Assembly: GCF_016908015.1 (NCBI RefSeq)
Contig: NZ_JAFBDB010000009.1
Span: forward strand, 43,957 to 107,956
DNA length: 64,000 nucleotides
DNA from: Clostridium pascui
Lineage (GTDB): Bacteria; Bacillota; Clostridia; Clostridiales; Clostridiaceae
Direction of reading: 5' to 3'
The position numbers and the translations under genes are program-made. Of this stretch, positions 53,500 through 63,888 are shown one piece after another; within the stretch, counting starts at the first letter, position 1, and every line of letters starts with the position of its first letter. The notes under the pieces are model-generated. The model was not told the origin of the DNA. It did not search any database and worked only from the letters and a program-made list of their open reading frames with translations.

Positions 53500-55308
53500 A
53501 TGAATAAAAAGTTTTCAAGTGCAACGGCCTGGGTTATAGTTTTTATAATGGTCATCTTTGCTGCGCTATTCTTGGCAAGAACTAATGAGAGTGCAACAGC
53601 AATTAATTTTAATCAATTCCAAAAGCACTGGATCAACAATGAAATAAAAAGTTTTGAAGTTAAAGAAGATAAAATGACAGTTGTGGGTAACTTAAAAAAT
53701 GGTACTCAATATGAAACTATAGTTCCGTTTGAAAGACTTAATGAATTTGTGAGTACACATGATAAAAACGGCGAAGTGATAGAAAAATATGCACTTCCAG
53801 CAAGAACACCCATGTGGCTAAATTGGCTACCTACTGCCTTGGTAATACTTATGTTTGTGGTGTTTTGGTTTATGTTTATGCAACAATCACAAGGTGGCGG
53901 AGGCAATAGAAACGTAATGAATTTTGGTAAGAGCCGGGCTAAGATGGCTGCACCAGATAGAAAAAAGGTTACATTTAGTGATGTGGCGGGAGCAGATGAA
54001 GAAAAGGCAGAACTTGCTGAAATAGTTGATTTCTTAAAGCAACCTAAAAGATATATAGAAATGGGAGCGCGAATACCTAAGGGAGTTTTACTTGTAGGAC
54101 CTCCTGGAACAGGAAAGACATTACTAGCTAAAGCTATTGCAGGTGAAGCTGGAGTTCCTTTCTTTAGTATTTCAGGTTCAGATTTCGTAGAAATGTTTGT
54201 AGGTGTAGGAGCTTCTAGAGTAAGAGATTTATTTGATCAAGCAAAAAAGAATTCACCTTGTATTATTTTTATAGATGAAATAGATGCTGTAGGTAGACAA
54301 AGAGGTGCAGGTCTCGGTGGGGGACATGATGAAAGAGAGCAAACTCTTAATCAATTACTAGTAGAGATGGATGGTTTTGGAGTTAATGAAGGTATCATAA
54401 TGATAGCAGCTACCAATAGACCTGATATATTAGATCCTGCGTTATTAAGACCTGGAAGATTTGATAGGCAAATTGTAGTAGGGGCTCCAGATGTAAAGGG
54501 AAGAGAAGAAATATTAAAAGTACATGTAAAAAACAAACCTCTTTCAGAGGAAGTAAAATTAGATGTTCTTGCAAAAAGAACTCCAGGATTTACAGGAGCA
54601 GATTTAGAAAACTTAATGAATGAAGCTGCGCTTTTAGCGGTTAGGCAAAATAAAAAAGAAATAGGTATGGATGAGTTGGAGGAAGCTGTTACAAGAGTAA
54701 TAGCTGGACCGGAAAAGAAAAGTAGAGTAATTGATGAGGATGACAGGAGACTTACTGCATATCATGAAGCAGGCCATGCGGTAGTTATGAAACTTTTACC
54801 TCATGCAGACCCTGTTCATCAAATCAGCATAGTTCCTAGAGGAATGGCTGGTGGATATACTATGCATCTTCCTGAAAAGGATAGTTCATATATGTCAAAG
54901 TCGAAGCTTTTAGATGAGATAGTAGGCTTACTTGGTGGAAGAGTAGCTGAAAAACTCATAATAGGAGATATAAGCACTGGAGCTAAAAACGATATAGATA
55001 GGGCTAGTACTATAGCTAGAAAGATGGTTATGGACTATGGCATGAGTGAAAAATTAGGACCTATAGCTTTTGGAAGTGGTCATGATGAAGTGTTCTTAGG
55101 GAGAGATATAGGTAAGGCTAAGAATTATAGTGAAGAAGTTGCATTTAAGATTGACCAGGAAATAAAAGAGCTTATAGATGGTGGATATAATAAAGCTGAA
55201 ACATTGCTTAGAGAAAATATAAGTAAGCTTCATGCTGTAGCTAAAGCTCTATTAGAAAGAGAAAAACTTGAAGCAAATGAATTCGAAGAAATATTTAATA
55301 ATAATTAA
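53500..55308 (+). CDS. ftsH: ATP-dependent zinc metalloprotease FtsH
   Basis: FtsH is a hexameric membrane AAA+ protease. The 602-residue protein has a first span (about 10-26), an extracytoplasmic domain (about 30-105), a second span (about 108-128) and an AAA module with Walker A GPPGTGKT (200-207) and Walker [10 protein letters not shown]. The second region of homology is [20 protein letters not shown]. The peptidase domain carries zinc motif HEAGH (422-426). ATG 53500 is preceded by AGGGGGG; the longer frame from 53455 is unlikely. Confidence 0.97.
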   Translation: MNKKFSSATAWVIVFIMVIFAALFLARTNESATAINFNQFQKHWINNEIKSFEVKEDKMTVVGNLKNGTQYETIVPFERLNEFVSTHDKNGEVIEKYALPARTPMWLNWLPTALVILMFVVFWFMFMQQSQGGGGNRNVMNFGKSRAKMAAPDRKKVTFSDVAGADEEKAELAEIVDFLKQPKRYIEMGARIPKGVLLVGPPGTGKTLLAKAIAGEAGVPFFSISGSDFVEMFVGVGASRVRDLFDQAKKNSPCIIFIDEIDAVGRQRGAGLGGGHDEREQTLNQLLVEMDGFGVNEGIIMIAATNRPDILDPALLRPGRFDRQIVVGAPDVKGREEILKVHVKNKPLSEEVKLDVLAKRTPGFTGADLENLMNEAALLAVRQNKKEIGMDELEEAVTRVIAGPEKKSRVIDEDDRRLTAYHEAGHAVVMKLLPHADPVHQISIVPRGMAGGYTMHLPEKDSSYMSKSKLLDEIVGLLGGRVAEKLIIGDISTGAKNDIDRASTIARKMVMDYGMSEKLGPIAFGSGHDEVFLGRDIGKAKNYSEEVAFKIDQEIKELIDGGYNKAETLLRENISKLHAVAKALLEREKLEANEFEEIFNNN

Positions 55309-55313
55309 TGATT

Positions 55314-55342
55314 AAACAGAGGTTTATTACCTCTGTTTTTTA
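55314..55342 (+). terminator. Terminator after ftsH
   Basis: AACAGAGG-TTTATTA-CCTCTGTT followed by T4. Confidence 0.9.
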
Positions 55343-55421
55343 AATTATTTACCAAGTATTTGGGTTTAGTGATATAATAATTTTATTGTTATAAAATTTT
55401 ATACAGAAGCGGGATGATAAA

Positions 55422-55805
55422 GTGGATTTTAATTTAAGGGAAGGTATAAGCGCAGTTGCTGAAATAACAGTTACAGATAGAGATACTGCAATTTTTTATG
55501 GCTCTGGGGACTTGCCTGTATTTGCTACACCGGCTATGATTGCACTAATGGAAAGTACAGCAAAGAGTTCAGTGGGGTTACATTTGAACTCTGAACTTAC
55601 AACAGTGGGAATAAAGGTAGATGTAGATCATATAAGGGCTACTCCGAAAGATATGAGGGTTAAATGTGAGGCGGTGCTTGATAAGATAGAGGGGAAAAAG
55701 TTATTTTTCAAGGTTACTGCATGGGACGAAAGAAATAAAATAGGCGAAGGTATACATATAAGGTATATAGTAGATAGTATTGATTTTATGAAAAAATTAA
55801 AGTAA
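55422..55805 (+). CDS. Hot-dog fold thioesterase, FlK-like
   Basis: The 127-residue protein resembles small single-domain hot-dog thioesterases of the fluoroacetyl-CoA thioesterase-like group: LPVFATPAMIALMESTAK, HIRATPKDMRVKCEAVL and DERNKIGEGIHIRYI. Such enzymes hydrolyse acyl-CoA thioesters; substrate here unknown, and fluoroacetyl-CoA is not implied. It starts at GTG 55422 with GCGGGATG upstream. It is monocistronic, with terminators on both sides. Confidence 0.82.
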   Translation: MDFNLREGISAVAEITVTDRDTAIFYGSGDLPVFATPAMIALMESTAKSSVGLHLNSELTTVGIKVDVDHIRATPKDMRVKCEAVLDKIEGKKLFFKVTAWDERNKIGEGIHIRYIVDSIDFMKKLK

Positions 55806-55821
55806 TTATTGTTAAAGCCGT

Positions 55822-55860
55822 AGAGTATCTGGACTTTATAATTTACAGATGCTCTTTTTT
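55822..55860 (+). terminator. Terminator after the thioesterase gene
   Basis: AGAGTATCTG / CAGATGCTCT (one G-T pair) followed by T6. Confidence 0.85.
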
Positions 55861-55946
55861 AACTTATAATTGTGTGTATGTAAACGTCAATAACTACACA
55901 ATATACACATAACATAATATGAATTTTAAGAAAGTGGTGATTAACT

Positions 55947-56744
55947 TTGATTTTAGTTCTAGATGCCGGTAATACTAATATGGTATTAGGTCTTTATAAT
56001 GGAAAAGAGCTAATTGCAGACTGGAGATTGTCCACCGATTCTATAAGAACAGCAGATGAATATGGCATACAAGTTATACAATTATTTGTGCAAAATAATT
56101 TAGATATTTGTGATGTGGAAGGAGTTATAATTTCCTCTGTAGTTCCTAATATCATGTATTCTGTAGAACATATGATACAGAAGTATTTTAAAATAAAGCC
56201 TATAATTGTAGGACCTGGGGTGAAGACGGGAATTAATATAAAGTATGATAATCCTAAGGAAGTTGGAGCAGATAGAATAGTAAATGCCGTAGCAGTTCAT
56301 GAAAAATTTAATAGACCTGCTATAATAATAGATTTTGGAACTGCTACAACATTTTGTGCACTAACTGCATCAGGTAACTATTTAGGGGGAACCATATGTC
56401 CAGGTATAAAGATATCTTCAGAAGCACTATTCCAAAGGGCAGCAAAACTCCCTAGAGTTGAATTAGTGAAACCGTCATCTGTAATAGCTAAGACTACTAT
56501 AACAAGTATGCAGGCTGGAATAATATATGGATACAGCGGATTAGTAGAGTATATAGTTGAAAAGATGAGAAAAGAAATGACTGAAATTGGAGAGCAAAAT
56601 CCATACGTAATTGCAACCGGCGGATTAGCTAAGTTAATAAGTGAAGAAACAAAATGTATAGATGAAATAGACCCATTTCTAACTCTAGAGGGATTAAGAT
56701 TAATATATGAAAAAAATAAGGAGCTAATTTCTTCATGCAAATAG
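55947..56744 (+). CDS. coaX: Type III pantothenate kinase CoaX
   Basis: CoaX phosphorylates pantothenate, the first step of coenzyme A synthesis, and is insensitive to CoA feedback. The 265-residue ASKHA-fold protein has the phosphate loop [15 protein letters not shown] at the N-terminus, [29 protein letters not shown] and ATGGLAKLI. It starts at TTG 55947 behind GTGGTG; no closer ATG fits. It overlaps dusB by 10 bases. Confidence 0.93.
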   Translation: MILVLDAGNTNMVLGLYNGKELIADWRLSTDSIRTADEYGIQVIQLFVQNNLDICDVEGVIISSVVPNIMYSVEHMIQKYFKIKPIIVGPGVKTGINIKYDNPKEVGADRIVNAVAVHEKFNRPAIIIDFGTATTFCALTASGNYLGGTICPGIKISSEALFQRAAKLPRVELVKPSSVIAKTTITSMQAGIIYGYSGLVEYIVEKMRKEMTEIGEQNPYVIATGGLAKLISEETKCIDEIDPFLTLEGLRLIYEKNKELISSCK

Positions 56745-57709
56745 GAAATTTAAGTTTTGAAGATAGTGTTTTTTTAGCACCTTTAGCAGGAGTTACAGAC
56801 ATTGCCTTTAGGGGATTGTGTAAAGATATGGGCTCAGGACTTATATATACTGAAATGATAAGTGCAAAAGCGCTTTATTATGAAAGTGAAAATACAAAGG
56901 AAATGCTTAGGTTTGATGAAAAAGAGCTGCCGATTGCTGTACAAATATTTGGACACGAGGCAAATATAATGGCAGATATATGTGAGAAATATTTTAATCA
57001 AAATGATGATATATGCCTTATAGATATAAATATGGGATGCCCGGCTCCTAAAATAGTGAAGAATGGAGATGGTTCAGCTCTTATGAGGGACCCTAAACTA
57101 GCAGCGTCTATTATTAAGGCTATAAAAGATAAAACCAATAAGCCTGTTACTGCTAAGTTTAGAAAAGGATTTGATAAGAACAATATAAATGCTGTGGAGT
57201 TTGCAAAGGAACTTGAGTCAGCAGGAGTAGATGCTATAACAGTTCATGGGAGAACAAAAGAGCAGATGTATGAAGGAAAAGCGGATTGGGATATAATAAG
57301 GGAAGTAAAAAGGGCGGTTTCCATTCCAGTGATAGGAAATGGAGATGTATTTACTGCCGAAGACGCTTTAAGAATTAAAGAAGAAACTTGTTGTGATGGT
57401 ATAATGATAGGAAGAGGCGCTTTAGGAAATCCATGGATATTTAAACAGGTTAAACAAAAAATTTGCGGAGAAAAAGTAACGTATCCTACATCTTCTGAGA
57501 TAATAGATATGTGTGTTGAACATTTTAAAAGGTCGATTTACTATCATGGTGAACATAAGGCAGTAAGGGAAATGAGAAAGCATGTATCTTGGTATATAAA
57601 GGGATTAAAAAACTGTACTAACATAAAAAATATGATAAATAACGAGAAGGAATCACAAAGGGTATTGGATATATTACTTCAATATAAAGAAGAGTTGAGA
57701 ATGGAATAA
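56735..57709 (+). CDS. dusB: tRNA-dihydrouridine synthase DusB
   Basis: The 324-residue FMN enzyme reduces uridines in tRNA. It shows [40 protein letters not shown] (active-site cysteine in NMGCPAPK), [19 protein letters not shown] and the FMN-binding [16 protein letters not shown]. It is DusB-like by neighbourhood and sequence. It overlaps coaX, so translation is coupled. The greA promoter begins 17 bases past its stop. Confidence 0.95.
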   Translation: MQIGNLSFEDSVFLAPLAGVTDIAFRGLCKDMGSGLIYTEMISAKALYYESENTKEMLRFDEKELPIAVQIFGHEANIMADICEKYFNQNDDICLIDINMGCPAPKIVKNGDGSALMRDPKLAASIIKAIKDKTNKPVTAKFRKGFDKNNINAVEFAKELESAGVDAITVHGRTKEQMYEGKADWDIIREVKRAVSIPVIGNGDVFTAEDALRIKEETCCDGIMIGRGALGNPWIFKQVKQKICGEKVTYPTSSEIIDMCVEHFKRSIYYHGEHKAVREMRKHVSWYIKGLKNCTNIKNMINNEKESQRVLDILLQYKEELRME

Positions 57710-57725
57710 AGTCATTGGATAAAAG

Positions 57726-57754
57726 TTGACATTGATTTAATGCTGTTTTATAAT
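57726..57754 (+). promoter_or_regulatory. Consensus SigmaA promoter of greA-lysS
   Basis: TTGACA (57726-57731), 17 bases, TATAAT (57749-57754): a perfect consensus; the transcript would have a leader of about 100 bases before greA. Confidence 0.88.
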
Positions 57755-57862
57755 TACTTAAATGATTGGATAAGTGACAGAATTACATATATTTTGCATA
57801 AATTAGGTATAATCATAATAATATATAAAAAAGCATTTAGCAAAATTAAAGGGGAGAATAAA

Positions 57863-58345
57863 ATGAGCGATTCAAAGAAGTATATAATGACTTATGAGGG
57901 TGTTAGAAAATTAGAAGAAGAATTAGAGTATTTAAAAACTGTAAAAAGAAAAGAGATAACTGAAAAAATAAAAGTAGCGATTTCCTTTGGAGATCTAAGT
58001 GAGAATTCCGAATATGATGAAGCTAAAAATGAACAAGCTTTTGTTGAAGGAAGAATAATGCAACTTGAAAATATGCTAAAGAATGCTAGTATTATAGATG
58101 AAAGCGAAGTGCCATCAGATACCGTTAATGTAGGTACTATAGTAAAGGTTAAGGATTTTGAATTTGATGAAGAAGTAGAATATATTATAGTAGGTTCAGC
58201 AGAAGCGGATCCGCTAGAAAACAAGATTTCCAATGAGTCTCCTGTAGGTAGGGCTTTAATTGGTAAAAAGCCAGGAGATATGGTAGAGGTTGTGGTTCCT
58301 GATGGTGTAAATAAGTTCGAAGTCTTGTCAGTAAGAAGAAGTTAA
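57863..58345 (+). CDS. greA: Transcription elongation factor GreA
   Basis: GreA rescues backtracked RNA polymerase by stimulating transcript cleavage. The 160-residue protein has the N-terminal coiled coil with the acidic tip [19 protein letters not shown] and the C-terminal domain with [21 protein letters not shown] 57863 follows GGGGAG; an apparent upstream extension to 57740 covers the promoter and is rejected. lysS follows 16 bases after its stop. Confidence 0.96.
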   Translation: MSDSKKYIMTYEGVRKLEEELEYLKTVKRKEITEKIKVAISFGDLSENSEYDEAKNEQAFVEGRIMQLENMLKNASIIDESEVPSDTVNVGTIVKVKDFEFDEEVEYIIVGSAEADPLENKISNESPVGRALIGKKPGDMVEVVVPDGVNKFEVLSVRRS

Positions 58346-58361
58346 TGGAGGAATGAAAAAA

Positions 58362-59873
58362 ATGTCAAATGAACAAAAGAATTTAGTAAATGAGGAACAA
58401 GAGTTTAATCAGCTTATTCAAGAAAGAAGACAAAAGTTTTTTGATCTTCAAGCTGCAGGCAAGGATCCTTTTGATGTATATAAGGTAGAAAGAACTCATA
58501 CCTCAAAGGAAGTTAAGGAAAATTATGAAGAGTTAGAGGGAAAAGAAGTTACTGTAGCAGGGAGATTGATGTCTAAGAGAGTTCATGGGAAAGCTGGATT
58601 TTCTGATATTCATGATAGATATGGTAAACTTCAATTATATATAAAGATAAATGATGTTGGTGAAGAAAAGTTAAAAGAGTATAAGACTTTTGATATAGGT
58701 GATTGGGTTTCTATAAAGGGGACTGTATTTAAAACAAAAACAGGAGAAGTATCTGTACACATATTAGATTTTCAGTTAATTGGAAAGTCTTTAAAACCGC
58801 TTCCAGAAAAGTGGCATGGTCTTAAAGATCCTGATTTAAGATATAGACAAAGATATGTAGATTTAATTATAAATCAAGATGTTAGAGATACCTTCATGAA
58901 AAGAACGGCTATTATAAGGTCTATAAGAGAATTTTTGGATAATAGGGGATACTTAGAAGTTGAAACTCCTGTACTTTCACCTATAGCTGGAGGAGCTGCA
59001 GCAAAACCATTTAACACTCATCATAATGCCCTAAATATAGATATGTACTTAAGAATAGCTACAGAGCTTTACTTAAAGAGACTTATAGTAGGCGGATTTG
59101 AAAAAGTGTATGAAATGGGTAAGAACTTTAGAAATGAAGGAATAAGTGTAAGACATAACCCAGAATTTACAATGATAGAATTATATGAAGCGTTTGCAGA
59201 TTATAATGATATGATGGAAATTACTGAAAATATGATGGCTTATGTGTGCGAAAAGGTTCTTGGTACTACAAAGGTAATGTATGAAGAAACAGAAATAGAC
59301 TTCACTCCACCATGGAGAAGAGTTACTATGGTAGATGCAGTAAAGGAATATGCTGGTATTGATTATAATGCTATTAAAGATGATGAAGAAGCAAGAGCTA
59401 TTGCAAAAGAAAAGCACCTAGAGTTTAAGAAGAATCTTAGTGAGTGTACTAAGGGAGATGTTCTTATAGCGTTATTTGAAGAATTTTGTGAAACTAAGTT
59501 AATACAGCCTACCTTTGTATTAGACTATCCAGTAGAAAATTCTCCTCTTACTAAGAAAAAGAGAGGAAATGAAGCATTTACTGAAAGATTTGAAGGATTT
59601 ATATATGGCAGAGAAGTGTGTAATGCATATTCAGAGTTGAATGATCCTATAGTTCAAAAGGAAAGATTTGTTCAACAGCTTAAGGAAAGAGAACTAGGAG
59701 ATGATGAAGCTTACATGATGGATGATGACTTTATAAATTCTCTAGAAATAGGTATGCCTCCAACTGGTGGACTTGGAATAGGTATAGATAGAATGACTAT
59801 GTTCTTAACAAATTCTGCATCTATAAGAGATGTTATATTATTTCCAACTATGAAGCCAATGAACAATCAGTAG
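58362..59873 (+). CDS. lysS: Lysyl-tRNA synthetase, class II
   Basis: The 503-residue enzyme charges tRNA-Lys. It has an N-terminal OB anticodon-binding domain (about 55-165: [20 protein letters not shown]), motif 2 [20 protein letters not shown] and motif 3 [20 protein letters not shown] 58362 is chosen because GGAGGA lies nine bases upstream; ATG 58353 sits on that site. Its operon partner greA is the common arrangement. No T-box leader is seen before greA-lysS. Confidence 0.96.
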   Translation: MSNEQKNLVNEEQEFNQLIQERRQKFFDLQAAGKDPFDVYKVERTHTSKEVKENYEELEGKEVTVAGRLMSKRVHGKAGFSDIHDRYGKLQLYIKINDVGEEKLKEYKTFDIGDWVSIKGTVFKTKTGEVSVHILDFQLIGKSLKPLPEKWHGLKDPDLRYRQRYVDLIINQDVRDTFMKRTAIIRSIREFLDNRGYLEVETPVLSPIAGGAAAKPFNTHHNALNIDMYLRIATELYLKRLIVGGFEKVYEMGKNFRNEGISVRHNPEFTMIELYEAFADYNDMMEITENMMAYVCEKVLGTTKVMYEETEIDFTPPWRRVTMVDAVKEYAGIDYNAIKDDEEARAIAKEKHLEFKKNLSECTKGDVLIALFEEFCETKLIQPTFVLDYPVENSPLTKKKRGNEAFTERFEGFIYGREVCNAYSELNDPIVQKERFVQQLKERELGDDEAYMMDDDFINSLEIGMPPTGGLGIGIDRMTMFLTNSASIRDVILFPTMKPMNNQ

Positions 59874-59885
59874 TAAAAAAATATA

Positions 59886-59999
59886 AAGTAATTTTTTTAA
59901 TAATAAATAATATATGATAAGTGAAAATTAATATAGAAAGTTTATTTGATAGACTTTTTATATTAATTTTGTTATCATATATTTTTCATTAAATTACTT
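59886..59999. repeat. Imperfect inverted repeat of about 50-base arms after lysS
   Basis: The left arm starts AAGTAATTT and contains ATATATGATAA and AAAATTAATATA. The right arm ends AAATTACTT and contains the complements TTATCATATAT and TATATTAATTTT. The centre near 59940-59955 pairs AAAGT with ACTTT. It can form a hairpin of about 114 bases and act as terminator for lysS; it may also be a small repeat element. Confidence 0.6.
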
Positions 60000-60040
60000 C
60001 ATGATTTCCCATAATTTTGTGAAAAAATTTATAAAAGCAG

Positions 60041-60068
60041 TTGAAATTAATAAAAAATATGTTATAAT
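60041..60068 (+). promoter_or_regulatory. Promoter of tRNA-Asn
   Basis: TTGAAA (60041-60046), 16 bases, TATAAT (60063-60068), 15 bases before the tRNA. Confidence 0.7.
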
Positions 60069-60083
60069 AATATCAAATGATAT

Positions 60084-60158
<75 letters not shown>

Positions 60159-60180
60159 TTTTTATTTTTTGGGAAATGCA

Positions 60181-60208
60181 TTGACAAATGATATGCATCT
60201 GATAAAAT
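60181..60208 (+). promoter_or_regulatory. Promoter of the T-box/glyS transcript
   Basis: TTGACA (60181-60186), 16 bases, TAAAAT (60203-60208). Confidence 0.7.
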
Positions 60209-60214
60209 ATATAG

Positions 60215-60410
60215 TAATTTAATAATGCACAATGAAAAAGAGGAGTAGTAATAAAGTTTTTTAAGAGAGACTATGGTTGGTGGGAATAGTTAAGGTTTTA
60301 TTATGAATGGAACTTTGGAGTGTAAGGATTAGAAAAGCAGGGCTGTGCCAAAAAGGGTGGAACCGCGGAAGAGAAACTTTCGTCCCTTTATGGTAGAGTC
60401 TTTTTTTATA
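60215..60410 (+). promoter_or_regulatory. T-box leader controlling glycyl-tRNA synthetase
   Basis: The 14-base T-box signature AGGGTGGAACCGCGG (60354-60368) is followed by CGTCCCTTT and T7 (60399-60405), which form the competing antiterminator and terminator. Upstream are stem I landmarks GAGGAGTAGTAA, AGAGAG and GGTTGGTGGGAAT. A GGA triplet in the specifier-like segment at 60309-60311 fits glycine; a second GGA at 60317 is close by. Uncharged tRNA-Gly should allow read-through into glyS. Confidence 0.92.
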
Positions 60411-60434
60411 TTTTAAATTAAAGGAGGAATATAT

Positions 60435-61826
60435 ATGGCTATTGAAAAAACCATGGATAAGGTTGTAGCGTTATGTAAAAATAGGGGATTTGTTTTTCCT
60501 GGCTCAGATATTTACGGAGGTCTTGCAAATTCTTGGGATTATGGTCCTTTGGGAGTGGAATTTAAGAATAATGTAAAAAAGGCTTGGTGGAGAAAATTTG
60601 TTCAAGAAAGCCCGTATAATGTAGGATTAGATGCAGCTATATTAATGAATAGGGAAGTATGGGTAGCTTCAGGCCATGTTGGGGGATTTTCTGATCCTTT
60701 AATGGATTGTAAAGAATGTAAAGCAAGATTTAGAGCGGATAAGATAATAGAAGACCATATGACAGAGCAAGGTGCGGAAGTAGCCAGTGCAGATGGATGG
60801 ACTAATGAAGAGTTAAAAGAATATATAGATAAGCATAATATAGTATGTCCTAAGTGCGGCGAAAAGAATTTTACAGATATAAGAAAGTTTAATCTTATGT
60901 TTAAGACATTTCAAGGAGTAACTGATGATGCTAAATCAGAAATATACCTAAGACCAGAAACTGCTCAAGGTATATTTGTAAACTTTAAAAGTGTGCTTAG
61001 AACTTCTAGAAAGAAGGTGCCTTTTGGAATTGCCCAAATAGGTAAATCCTTTAGAAATGAAATTACTCCAGGTAATTTTACATTTAGAACTCGTGAATTT
61101 GAGCAGATGGAGTTAGAATTCTTCTGTGAGCCAGGAACAGACTTGGAATGGTTTAAATATTGGAAGGATTATTGCTGGAATTTCCTATTAAACTTAGGCA
61201 TGAATAAGGAAAATTTAAGAATGAGAGATCATTCTGCTGAAGAACTTTCATTTTACAGCAATGCAACTTCTGATATAGAATACTTATTCCCATTTGGCTG
61301 GGGAGAGTTATGGGGAGTTGCTGATAGAACTGACTATGATTTGAAACAGCACATGAAGCATTCGGGAGAGGATTTGACTTATTTAGATCCAACCACTAAT
61401 GAAAAATATGTTCCTTATTGCATAGAGCCTTCCTTAGGTGCAGATAGAGTTGCACTAGCATTTCTTGTAGATGCTTATGATGAGGAAGAACTAGAAGGTG
61501 GAGATAAGAGAACAGTACTACATTTACATCCAGCATTAGCTCCTTTTAAGGCTGCAATATTACCATTAACAAAGAAATTATCCGATAAATCTACAGAGAT
61601 CTATGATATGTTAAGAAAAGAGTTTAATGTAGATTATGATGAAGCAGGAAGTATAGGAAAGAGATATAGAAGAGAAGATGAAATAGGAACTCCTTATTGT
61701 ATAACTATAGATTATGATACTTTAGAAGATAACACTGTTACAATAAGAGATAGAGATACTATGGAACAGCATAGAATAAAAGTTGATGAGCTGATTAACT
61801 TCATTTCAGAAAAAGTTAAATTTTAA
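60435..61826 (+). CDS. glyS: Glycyl-tRNA synthetase, single-chain alpha2 type
   Basis: The 463-residue class II synthetase charges tRNA-Gly. It shows [20 protein letters not shown], a zinc-ribbon-like pair C-x2-C (DCKECKARF and CPKCGEKN), motif 2 [20 protein letters not shown] and motif 3 [13 protein letters not shown], with the anticodon-binding domain at the end ([18 protein letters not shown]). It is the archaeal/eukaryote-like homodimer form, not the alpha/beta type. It starts behind AAAGGAGG and is preceded by a T-box leader. Confidence 0.96.
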   Translation: MAIEKTMDKVVALCKNRGFVFPGSDIYGGLANSWDYGPLGVEFKNNVKKAWWRKFVQESPYNVGLDAAILMNREVWVASGHVGGFSDPLMDCKECKARFRADKIIEDHMTEQGAEVASADGWTNEELKEYIDKHNIVCPKCGEKNFTDIRKFNLMFKTFQGVTDDAKSEIYLRPETAQGIFVNFKSVLRTSRKKVPFGIAQIGKSFRNEITPGNFTFRTREFEQMELEFFCEPGTDLEWFKYWKDYCWNFLLNLGMNKENLRMRDHSAEELSFYSNATSDIEYLFPFGWGELWGVADRTDYDLKQHMKHSGEDLTYLDPTTNEKYVPYCIEPSLGADRVALAFLVDAYDEEELEGGDKRTVLHLHPALAPFKAAILPLTKKLSDKSTEIYDMLRKEFNVDYDEAGSIGKRYRREDEIGTPYCITIDYDTLEDNTVTIRDRDTMEQHRIKVDELINFISEKVKF

Positions 61827-61836
61827 TATATAATTC

Positions 61837-61868
61837 AAAAAAGCTGCGACATTCGTCGTAGCTTTTGA
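61837..61868 (+). terminator. Terminator after glyS
   Basis: AAAAGCTGCGAC-ATTC-GTCGTAGCTTTT hairpin with a G-T pair and T-rich flank. Confidence 0.88.
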
Positions 61869-61908
61869 TTTATATTGATATAATAAAGAATAATATATAA
61901 AATTAAAT

Positions 61909-62015
61909 AAAAAAAGTGCCGGAATAACTCCGGCAATTATAGGGTTTAATCATGGGGATATGTTATATGTTCAATTAAAACTTGGGGAATTATATTAATG
62001 TTTCCTTACGGCACA
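61909..62015 (-). ncRNA. Candidate C-rich small RNA between glyS and murD
   Basis: On the minus strand a promoter-like pair (TTGCAA 62048-62043 and TATACT 62026-62021, 16 apart) is followed by about 107 bases with no convincing reading frame. They end in a perfect terminator TGCCGGA-GTTAT-TCCGGCA plus T7. Three C-rich stretches stand in A/T-rich context: ATTCCCCAAG (61990-61981), TATCCCCATG (61960-61951) and AAACCCT (61947-61941). The 5' end GTGCCG can also pair with the 3' arm CGGCAC. C-rich loops that pair with G-rich ribosome binding sites are typical of Gram-positive regulators such as RsaE/RoxS; the relation is inferred. Confidence 0.5.
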
Positions 62016-62135
62016 ATATTAGTATAGCATATATATATAATTTTGCAATACCTGATAATAAAGTCTTTAAATTAAGTATTTTCTAACAATTTCGACACGG
62101 ATTGCTGCTGAATTTTATATAAATTTGTATATATT

Positions 62136-62165
62136 TTGACATTAAATTGATTGTGGACATATAAT
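62136..62165 (+). promoter_or_regulatory. Candidate promoter of murD
   Basis: TTGACA (62136-62141), 18 bases, TATAAT (62160-62165), 57 bases upstream of murD. Confidence 0.6.
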
Positions 62166-62221
62166 TATAGAATAAAAAAAGTGATATAATTTAATATAGA
62201 AATTATCCATGGAGGTAAATA

Positions 62222-63598
62222 ATGAATAAACAATTTGAAGAGTTTAAGAAATTTATAGAAGGAAAAGAAACTGCTGTGGTAGGAATAGGGGTAAGTAATA
62301 GGCCATTAATAGATTTATTAGTAAAATTGAATGCTAAGGTAACAGCTTTTGATAAAAAAAGCGAAGCTGAACTTGGAGAAATAGTAGAAAACTTAAAGGT
62401 AAAAGGAGTAAAACTAGTTCTTGGAAAGGATTATTTAACAAAGCTTAAAGGATATGAAGTTATATTTAAAACTCCATCTATGCGAATAGATAGCCCTGAA
62501 CTATTAGATGCTAAGCGTGAAGGTGCATATATAACGTCAGAAATGGAAGAGTTTATAAAATATTGCCCTGGAAAAATATATGGAGTTACAGGAAGTGATG
62601 GTAAGACTACTACTACAACGCTAATATATAAAATGTTAAGTGAACAAGGCTATAAAACATGGGTAGGAGGGAATATAGGAACTCCTTTATTTTCTAAGAT
62701 AGAAGAAATTAGTAAAGAAGATAGAGTAGTTTTAGAATTATCAAGTTTTCAACTTATGACTATTCATGAAAATATGGAAGTAGCGCTTATAACAAATTTA
62801 TCACCTAATCATTTAGATATGCATAATGGTATGGAAGAATATATAAATGCAAAGAAAAATATATACTTAAATCAAACAAATAATAATTTATTGGTTTTAA
62901 ATAGAGATAATAGCATTACTAGAGGCATGGTAAATGAAGCAAAGGGGAGGGTTTTTCTTTTTAGTATAAGCAATAAAGTAGATAAAGGAGCATATTATTA
63001 TAGCGATAAACTCTATATTATGGGAAAAGAAGTATGCTCTAAAAATGAAGTGAAGTTGAAGGGTATGCATAATATAGAAAATCTATTAGCAGCATTTTCT
63101 TGTGTGTATGAAGATGTATCATTAGAAACTATGAAAAAGGTAGCTACCACATTTGCAGGTGTGGAACATAGAATGGAGTTTATAAGGGAATTAAATGGAG
63201 TTGAATATTATAACGATTCAATAGCATCTAGCCCAACTAGAACACTAGCGGGTTTGAAAGCCTTTGGAAGACCTGTGATATTGATAGCTGGTGGATATGA
63301 CAAAAAGATATCTTTTGATGTTTTAGCAGAAGAAGGATATCCATATATAAAAACACTAATACTATTAGGGGTAACCAAAAATAAAATAAAGGAAGCATTT
63401 GAAAAGGTGATAGAAAAAAACAATACTCAGCTTCGCATTATAATGGTAGAATCTTTTGAAGAAGCGATAAAGGTTTCAAGGGGTGAAGCAAAGGAAGGAG
63501 ATATTGTAACTTTGTCTCCGGCTTGTGCAAGTTTTGATATGTTCCCTAATTTTGAAGTTAGAGGAAATAAGTTTAAAGAAATAATAAACGGATTGTAA
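62222..63598 (+). CDS. murD: UDP-N-acetylmuramoyl-L-alanine--D-glutamate ligase MurD
   Basis: MurD adds D-glutamate to UDP-MurNAc-L-Ala. The 458-residue Mur ligase has an N-terminal nucleotide-sugar domain (about 1-110), the ATP loop [19 protein letters not shown] (about 122-140), [21 protein letters not shown], and the C-terminal domain with [16 protein letters not shown] and [10 protein letters not shown]. The start at 62222 follows GGAGG. It stands alone instead of in a dcw cluster; murA and murC in this window are also single genes. Confidence 0.93.
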   Translation: MNKQFEEFKKFIEGKETAVVGIGVSNRPLIDLLVKLNAKVTAFDKKSEAELGEIVENLKVKGVKLVLGKDYLTKLKGYEVIFKTPSMRIDSPELLDAKREGAYITSEMEEFIKYCPGKIYGVTGSDGKTTTTTLIYKMLSEQGYKTWVGGNIGTPLFSKIEEISKEDRVVLELSSFQLMTIHENMEVALITNLSPNHLDMHNGMEEYINAKKNIYLNQTNNNLLVLNRDNSITRGMVNEAKGRVFLFSISNKVDKGAYYYSDKLYIMGKEVCSKNEVKLKGMHNIENLLAAFSCVYEDVSLETMKKVATTFAGVEHRMEFIRELNGVEYYNDSIASSPTRTLAGLKAFGRPVILIAGGYDKKISFDVLAEEGYPYIKTLILLGVTKNKIKEAFEKVIEKNNTQLRIIMVESFEEAIKVSRGEAKEGDIVTLSPACASFDMFPNFEVRGNKFKEIINGL

Positions 63599-63611
63599 TT
63601 AATAAGTTGTT

Positions 63612-63641
63612 AAAAAGTCAGCGAGATGCTGGCTTTTTTTA
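63612..63641 (+). terminator. Terminator after murD
   Basis: AAAAAGTCAGC-GAGAT-GCTGGCTTTTTTT. Confidence 0.9.
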
Positions 63642-63821
63642 TATGATAACAGGTTAAATTCCCTTCAACAGACTCGGATGTGTCTATACGTTAAATATAG
63701 AGAAATAACGAGAAGGTGGGAGATTTTAATAGCTAATTAGGTATAATAAAATATGGGTGTGACATATCGTTGGACAAGTATGATACAATAACACATGTCG
63801 TCAAAACAAACGACAAATAAG

Positions 63822-63888
63822 TTGACAAAGATTTTAAAAAAGATTTTAAAAAATTGTTGACAAGAAGAAACAAAAATGTTACTATATA
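63822..63888 (+). promoter_or_regulatory. rRNA operon promoter region
   Basis: Two TTGACA boxes lie in tandem (63822-63827 and 63857-63862), the second with TACTAT (63880-63885) at 17 bases. Between them an AGATTTTAAAAA unit is directly repeated, as in A/T-rich upstream elements. The stretch 63642-63821 holds no gene that I can support. Confidence 0.6.

Noticed and set aside
57740..57862. 41-residue N-terminal extension of GreA
   Set aside because: It contains the greA promoter and is hydrophobic, unlike any GreA; the site GGGGAG precedes 57863.
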